Below are positions 13,612 through 17,572 of a stretch of DNA of 17,572 bases, piece by piece. A program made the translations under genes and the position numbers. The notes below the pieces were generated by a model. That model searched no databases, was not told the origin of the DNA, and saw nothing but the letters and a program-made list of their open reading frames with translations. The DNA is taken from positions 1 to 17,572 of the forward strand of contig JAEZAU010000019.1 in the NCBI GenBank assembly GCA_023430325.1. The letters run 5' to 3'. Source of the stretch: Bacteroidota bacterium (lineage in GTDB: Bacteria > Bacteroidota > Bacteroidia > Flavobacteriales_F > PHOS-HE28). Numbering within the stretch: the first letter of the stretch is position 1; each line of letters opens with the position of its first letter.

Positions 13612-14640
13612 TCAGGCGTTCATTTTTCCCTCCAATTCTTTGGAAAGGGCGGCAAAGTAAGCGCTTTTCTCCGGGTATTTCAATGCCAGCTTGTTATATG
13701 CGTCCATCGCCTTCTGGAAATTGCCTTGTTTCTCATAGATCCGGGCCAGTGTCTCGCTTACCAGGCCGGCGGAATCATCGAGGCTTTTCTTGGCGGCTGA
13801 TTGTGGTGTGAAGAATTCGGTCTTCCGCGCGGGTGGCGGTGTTTCGGTCTGTATGAATCGATCTATGAGGTCCTTGGGATCGAGTTTCGGGAGAGATGGC
13901 TTTGAGCTTGGCAGCGAAGGAGCCATAGTTACCGGTTCCGTCCTTTCTCCGATCGCAGGCGGGTCCATCGGCGAGGATGATGCTTCGATCGAAAGCCAAT
14001 CGCTGAACTTCAATCTTGTCCGGGATGTGATCTTCACCGGAGGAGGTGGCGGCGTGCCGATCGGAATTTCCGGTCCGGAGCTTTTTTGGACCGAATCGGC
14101 AATTCGTTCAAGATCATCGATCGGTCTGGTGGAAACTTCATCCTGCACCACAGTTCCTTCGATCGGAGACTGGGTGATGCGTTCCTGCCAGGTAAGATCA
14201 TAAGCGCTGGCGAGAGCGGCTTCGAGGACCTGCCGATCGAGCTCCTCTTTTTCGGCGTCGATCACCGGCCCGGGTTGGGGGGCCAGGTCCTCGATCGGAT
14301 CGGTTTGTTCGGTGAGCGCCTCTTCCTTTTCGAACTTTTCAGGCTGCGGTCCTTCTTCCTTTGGAAGCGTTCTGGTCCCCGCCTGAAGTTGTTTCGCAGC
14401 TTCGGACAGGCTGAGGTCCTTCAGATCGAAGAGCACCGATCGCGACGGGATATGGGCCGCGGTGCGCTCCAGCGATCCATCAGCGAGTACATCGCCGAAC
14501 GCCCGATCACCCACGGCACGCAGCAGTTGTGCACCACTGAACCACGGAAATTTTTGGGAGAGGGCCTTCAGGTCGTCAAGATCTTCCCGTGCCATGCGGC
14601 CGGGTTCCTCAAGCAACCGTGTCAAGCGTTCCCGATCCAT
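13612..14640 (-). CDS. TPR protein of the lptE-secG locus (Bacteroidota family)
   Basis: The ATG at 14640 yields 342 residues. The first ~45 residues (LTRLLEEPGRMAREDLDDLK, then KFPWFSGAQLLRA) form a helical domain seen at the start of this Bacteroidota family. Residues ~90-280 are low-complexity, rich in E, P and S, with a conserved-looking core KFSDWLSIEA. The C-terminus holds one or two tetratricopeptide repeats (AGLVSETLARIYEKQGNFQK, then AMDAYNKLALKYPEKSAYFA). No signal peptide, so it is probably cytoplasmic. Its start overlaps the stop codon of the LptE-like gene in a TGATG arrangement. Function is unknown; its constant place next to lptE and secG suggests an envelope-assembly role (inference). 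Confidence 0.85.
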   Translation of the reverse strand: MDRERLTRLLEEPGRMAREDLDDLKALSQKFPWFSGAQLLRAVGDRAFGDVLADGSLERTAAHIPSRSVLFDLKDLSLSEAAKQLQAGTRTLPKEEGPQPEKFEKEEALTEQTDPIEDLAPQPGPVIDAEKEELDRQVLEAALASAYDLTWQERITQSPIEGTVVQDEVSTRPIDDLERIADSVQKSSGPEIPIGTPPPPPVKITSRTRLKFSDWLSIEASSSPMDPPAIGERTEPVTMAPSLPSSKPSLPKLDPKDLIDRFIQTETPPPARKTEFFTPQSAAKKSLDDSAGLVSETLARIYEKQGNFQKAMDAYNKLALKYPEKSAYFAALSKELEGKMNA

Positions 14641-15212
14641 CACCAATCACCCAAAGTCCGGTCGAAGATATCCTGCGCGATCTGACGGCTGATATCCTGA
14701 ACCAATCCTTGTTCCACTTGGATAAGGTCCTGCGCACTATCATAATCGGCAAATCGTGAGAAAGAGGTCTCGGTGTTCTTCTTCGGATCGGTAGTATTCA
14801 CGTAGATCACACTAACGGTCATGGTGAGCCTGTTCAATGCAGCGGTCTCATTCGCCTGAATGTTCACTGGTTGAACATCGTACCCGACAATGGCTCCGCT
14901 GTACTGCACATCGCCATCCTGCTGCGAAAGACGGAGCGGGGTCTGTGCTATCAGCAGATCACGAAGCGTTTCCGTGAACACCTGCGCGCTCAGAGGTGTG
15001 GCCAGAGGAGCCCGTGCCTGAAAGAGATCTACAGAAACGGTCTTCGCATTGCCTACATCACCACCGGTGAAGGAATAATTCACTTTGCAGGAATTCAGGA
15101 GCAGGGGCAGGAGCAGGAGCAGGGGCAGGAGCGGGGGCAGGGGCGGACGCAGCAGAGGGCATCGACGGAGCGTCAACTGACAAGTACCAACTGACAACTG
15201 ACAACTGCTCAC
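14640..15212 (-). CDS. lptE: LptE-like LPS-assembly lipoprotein with repeat-derived leader
   Basis: The product is 190 residues from a GTG at 15212 that overlaps the previous stop codon (GTGA). The leader ends in a lipobox, LLLNSC, with lipidation Cys ~42. The mature part (CKVNYSFTGGDVGNAKTVSV, later SGAIVGYDVQPVNI and TDPKKNTETSFSRFADYD, ending DIFDRTLGDW) fits the Bacteroidota LptE family, which partners LptD in the outer membrane to insert LPS. The N-terminus is odd: codons 3-13 are encoded by heptamer repeats and the hydrophobic core by a CTC-CTG/CCC-CTG hexamer array, giving PPLPPLLPLLLLLPLLL. In-frame TTG codons (the later at 15176) are alternative starts. The mature domain shows no damage. 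The place in the operon agrees with the assignment. Confidence 0.85.
   Translation of the reverse strand: MSSCQLSVGTCQLTLRRCPLLRPPLPPLLPLLLLLPLLLNSCKVNYSFTGGDVGNAKTVSVDLFQARAPLATPLSAQVFTETLRDLLIAQTPLRLSQQDGDVQYSGAIVGYDVQPVNIQANETAALNRLTMTVSVIYVNTTDPKKNTETSFSRFADYDSAQDLIQVEQGLVQDISRQIAQDIFDRTLGDW
15096..15143 (-). repeat. Hexamer tandem repeat coding the lptE signal-peptide core
   Basis: On the minus strand, CTCCTG and CCCCTG units alternate in six perfect hexamers (15131-15096), with two more degenerate units up to 15143. In the reading frame they encode Leu-Leu and Pro-Leu pairs just before the lipobox. Because the unit is 6 bp, gain or loss of a unit keeps frame and changes leader length by two residues. 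Confidence 0.9.
15173..15207 (-). repeat. Heptamer tandem repeat (CAGTTGT)n at the lptE start
   Basis: On the minus strand, five 7-bp units stand in phase: CAGTTGT, CAGTTGT, CAGTTGG, TACTTGT, CAGTTGA. They start three bases after the GTG start codon of the LptE-like gene. Heptamers of this type resemble the short tandemly repeated sequences known from cyanobacteria; common origin is not implied. Confidence 0.88.
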
Positions 15213-16414
15213 TGGATATTGTATTCCTTGATCTTGCGGTAGAGCGTTCGCTCGCTGATACCGAGTTCCTGGGCGGCGCTACGCCGGCGATTCCGGTGCT
15301 TCTGCAATGCCTTGCGGATCATCTCCTTCTCCTTTTCTTCCAAGCTCAGACTTTCCTCCACTTCGGTGTGATCGATCTCCTCCTCCACCTCATCAGGAAT
15401 GTGAATGCGCATGCGTCCCTGTGGGCTGTTCGGAATGAAGTAATCATCGCGGAATGGCGCGGCGACCGGCCCCGGTTGAAGTTGCGCACCGGTCAATGCC
15501 TGCACTTGTTCCTTCAGCGCATTGAGGTCGTTCTTCATATCGAACAGGAACTTGAAGATCAATTCCCGTTCATTGATGCTATCGAACCCTCCGCCATTGC
15601 CTCCTCCATTCTTAAGCGGCACCAATGCGGTCACTTCTTCAGGCAGATAGCGTCTCAACGTGTTCGCGGTGACCTCGCGATCCTGTTCGATCACGCTCAT
15701 CTGCTCCACGATGTTGCGCAACTGTCGTACGTTCCCCGGCCAGCGATACGCAAGTAGCAATTGCAGCGCATCATCGGTCAATGCGAGCGGTGGCGCCTTG
15801 TACTTCGAAGCGGCATCCTGGGCGAAGAACCGGAAGAGCAACTGTATGTCCTCTTTCCTTTCGCGGAGCGATGGCACCTGGATCGGAACGGTGTTCAAAC
15901 GGTAGTACAGGTCTTCACGGAAAGTGCCGCGCTGGATCGCCTGCAACATGTTGACGTTGGTGGCGGCCACCATGCGCACATCGGTCTTTTGCGTTCTACT
16001 GCTGCCTACGCGGATGAATTCCTTGCTTTCCAGAACGCGGAGCAAGCGGACCTGCGTGGTGAGCGGAAGTTCGCCTACTTCATCCAGGAAGATGGTTCCT
16101 CCGTTGGCCACTTCGAAATAGCCTTTGCGCGCTTCGTGTGCCCCCGTGAAAGCTCCTTTCTCATGGCCGAACAACTCCGAGTCGATCGTGCCTTCGGGAA
16201 TGGCGCCACAGTTCACTGCGATGTACGGACCGTGTTTTCGCGAGCTATAGGCATGAATGATCTGCGGCATCACTTCCTTCCCGCTTCCACTTTCGCCGGT
16301 GATCAACACGGAAAGATCGGTGGGTGCCACCTGTGCCGCGATCTCGATCGCGCGATCGAGCAACGGCGATGACCCGATGATGCCGAAACGTTGTTTGATC
16401 GGTTGGATGTTCAT
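15209..16414 (-). CDS. Sigma-54-dependent activator without receiver domain (NtrC type)
   Basis: The product has 401 residues. The AAA+ domain starts almost at the N-terminus: Walker A GESGSGKE (40-47), the sigma-54 contact loop GAFTGA (87-92), Walker B GTIFLDE (106-112), arginine-finger region FREDLYYRL (~165-173) and sensor II WPGNVRQLRN (225-234). A linker (~265-360) is Gly-rich, then acidic. A Fis-type helix-turn-helix ends the protein (IRKALQKHRNRRRSAAQELG, then ISERTLYRKIKEY). It uses ATP to open sigma-54 promoters. There is no receiver or other sensor domain, so control must come from expression, a partner or the linker. The ATG overlaps the miaB stop codon (ATGA) and the stop overlaps the lptE start (GTGA), so it is inside the operon. 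Its targets are unknown. Confidence 0.96.
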   Translation of the reverse strand: MNIQPIKQRFGIIGSSPLLDRAIEIAAQVAPTDLSVLITGESGSGKEVMPQIIHAYSSRKHGPYIAVNCGAIPEGTIDSELFGHEKGAFTGAHEARKGYFEVANGGTIFLDEVGELPLTTQVRLLRVLESKEFIRVGSSRTQKTDVRMVAATNVNMLQAIQRGTFREDLYYRLNTVPIQVPSLRERKEDIQLLFRFFAQDAASKYKAPPLALTDDALQLLLAYRWPGNVRQLRNIVEQMSVIEQDREVTANTLRRYLPEEVTALVPLKNGGGNGGGFDSINERELIFKFLFDMKNDLNALKEQVQALTGAQLQPGPVAAPFRDDYFIPNSPQGRMRIHIPDEVEEEIDHTEVEESLSLEEKEKEMIRKALQKHRNRRRSAAQELGISERTLYRKIKEYNIQ

Positions 16415-17572
16415 GCCACGTTGGATTCTACGGGTACTGGATCGGCGATCGATATGAATTCACCTTGAAGGCTTCCGGCCGTTGAACTGCTGATGCGGAC
16501 GTTCACCATCATGCCCGGACGGAGTTCGACATCTCCGGCGATCCGCGGTATGATCACCACCGCGTTCTGCGTATTACGACCGAATAGATGATCCTTGCTG
16601 CGCTTGCTCACGCCTTCGATCAATACTTCCTGCACCTTGCCATGCATGGCTTCCATCCGTTTGCGGCCATTGCGTTTTTGAAGTTCGATGATCTCCTGAA
16701 GGCGCCGGCTCTTCTCCTCTTCCGGAACGTCGTCCTCATACTTGCGCGCCGCCAGCGTCTTCGGGCGTTCGCTGTACTTGAACATGAAGGCCATATCGAA
16801 CCCGACCTCTTCCATCAGGCTCAACGTCTGCTGGTGATCTTCGATCGTTTCGCCACAGAAACCGGCGATGATATCGGTACTGATCGCACAATCGGGCATG
16901 TAGCGGCGGATGCTGGCGATCCGTTCCAGATACCATTCACGGGTGTAGCCACGGTTCATCCGCTTGAGCACATCACTGCTTCCACTTTGCACAGGCAGGT
17001 GGATGTACTTGCAGATATTCGGGTACCGGGCCATCACCTCCAGCACCTTGTCGGTCATGTCCTTCGGGTGGCTGGTGCTGTATCGGATCCGTAAGGCCGG
17101 AGAGATCTCGGCCACCATGGCCAGAAGATCAGCGAAATCAGTCACATCGGGTCTATCCAGAGGGTCGACGGTGTGGATGCCATGATCATCTGATCTTCTG
17201 ATCATCTGATCATCTGATCGCGGTTTCCATTTGTACGAATCGACGTTCTGGCCAAGCAAGGTGACCTCGCGGTAGCCCTTCGCCACCAGATCGCGGCATT
17301 CGTTCACGATGCTATACGGATCGCGGCTGCGTTCGCGGCCACGAGTGAAGGGTACCACGCAGAAGGCGCACATGTTGTCGCAGCCACGCATGATGGTCAC
17401 GAACGCATTGATGCCGTTCGTGTTCAGCCGTACCGGTTCTATTTCTCCGTAGGTCTCCTCACGGCTCAGCAGCACGTTCACGGCCTTCTGGCCATTGTCC
17501 ACTTCAGTAAGCAGATCGGGCAGGGTGCGATATGCATCCGGACCGACAACCAGATCCACCACCTTTTTCTTC
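16411..17572 (-). CDS. miaB: tRNA-2-methylthio-N6-dimethylallyladenosine synthase (5' part off right edge)
   Basis: The frame is open to the right edge, so the first ~100 residues (N-terminal MTTase domain with its own iron-sulfur cluster) are missing; the GTG at 17562 is internal (KKKVVDLVVGPDAYRTLP). Visible parts: the radical SAM motif GCDNMCAFC (CxxxCxxC) with PFTRGRERSR, LLGQNVDSYKW, HPKDMTDKVLEVM, KYIHLPVQSGS, the segment AGFCGETIEDHQ, and a C-terminal TRAM domain (VLIEGVSKRSKDHLFGRNTQ, ending near SLQGEFISI). MiaB adds a methylthio group to i6A37 in tRNA, using SAM and two clusters. A loop after QNVDSYKWKP is coded by the octamer repeat and reads RSDDQMIR-RSDDHGIH. Bacteroidota MiaB proteins are variable in length here, so activity may be unaffected. 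It is the first visible gene of the operon. Confidence 0.96.
   Translation of the reverse strand, partial: KKKVVDLVVGPDAYRTLPDLLTEVDNGQKAVNVLLSREETYGEIEPVRLNTNGINAFVTIMRGCDNMCAFCVVPFTRGRERSRDPYSIVNECRDLVAKGYREVTLLGQNVDSYKWKPRSDDQMIRRSDDHGIHTVDPLDRPDVTDFADLLAMVAEISPALRIRYSTSHPKDMTDKVLEVMARYPNICKYIHLPVQSGSSDVLKRMNRGYTREWYLERIASIRRYMPDCAISTDIIAGFCGETIEDHQQTLSLMEEVGFDMAFMFKYSERPKTLAARKYEDDVPEEEKSRRLQEIIELQKRNGRKRMEAMHGKVQEVLIEGVSKRSKDHLFGRNTQNAVVIIPRIAGDVELRPGMMVNVRISSSTAGSLQGEFISIADPVPVESNVA
17188..17219 (-). repeat. Tandem octamer array GATCAGAW x4 inside miaB
   Basis: On the minus strand four units run in phase: GATCAGAT, GATCAGAT, GATCAGAA, GATCAGAT, followed by a further GATC. They are the same units as at 165-196. 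Because three 8-bp units equal eight codons, the array codes an eight-residue period (RSDDQMIR, RSDDHGIH) and leaves the reading frame open. Confidence 0.9.

Noticed and set aside
15096..15207. Clustered repeats that could suggest a CRISPR array.
   Set aside because: The units are 6 and 7 bp in direct tandem with no spacers, and no cas genes are nearby.
16840..16880. AGFCGET in MiaB where many homologues have AGFP-x-ET.
   Set aside because: Cys-Gly at this place is known in other members of the MiaB family, so it is not a sign of lost function.

Overview
The window looks like a chromosomal piece from a member of the Bacteroidota, probably the order Flavobacteriales or a close relative with unusually high GC. 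Three lines of sequence evidence support this. (1) Three secreted proteins end in type IX secretion system (T9SS) sorting-domain-like tails. (2) The gene order miaB, sigma-54 activator, lptE-like, TPR protein, secG, groES, groEL is a conserved Bacteroidota block. (3) Two copies of a Bacteroidota-type intergenic repeat are present. No phage, transposase, CRISPR array, tRNA or rRNA gene was seen.

Left part (1-4344), accessory and eroded. The 5' end of serS leaves the left edge on the minus strand. Next come a repeat-rich spacer, a 573-residue secreted protein (minus strand), a decayed middle fragment of pdxH (pyridoxamine 5'-phosphate oxidase), a secreted seven-repeat propeller protein (plus strand), and the decayed 3' end of the same pdxH. 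The two pdxH pieces are in order and on the same strand, with the propeller gene between them, so pdxH appears to have been broken up by the arrival of cargo genes. The propeller gene itself carries a one-base change in a G run that cuts off most of its sorting signal. A copy of the same intergenic repeat lies about 10 bp beyond the stop codon of each of these two cargo genes.

Middle part (4345-10971), signalling and envelope functions. A BNR/Asp-box propeller protein with a canonical T9SS tail is read leftward into a strong composite terminator. A TPR-containing hybrid histidine kinase (plus strand) and a LytTR response regulator (minus strand) converge and overlap by 38 bp; they are probably a signalling pair. 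A four-helix membrane protein of unknown function follows. Then comes a two-gene unit: a 67-residue membrane protein translationally coupled to a secreted M28 zinc aminopeptidase.

Right part (11017-17572), conserved core, all on the minus strand. In transcription order it holds miaB (partial), an NtrC-type sigma-54 activator without a receiver, an LptE-like lipoprotein, a TPR protein, secG, a terminator, groES, groEL and a terminator. The first five are tightly packed (ATGA, GTGA and TGATG overlaps and a 4-bp gap), which indicates one operon joining tRNA modification, outer-membrane LPS assembly and protein export. groES-groEL follow as their own unit.

Short tandem repeats of 6, 7 and 8 bp have entered functional positions: the leader of serS, a loop of MiaB, and the start and signal peptide of the LptE-like gene. 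GATC is strikingly frequent. No complete new defence or mobile system is evident. The most notable features are the pdxH wreck with its cargo genes and the repeat invasions.
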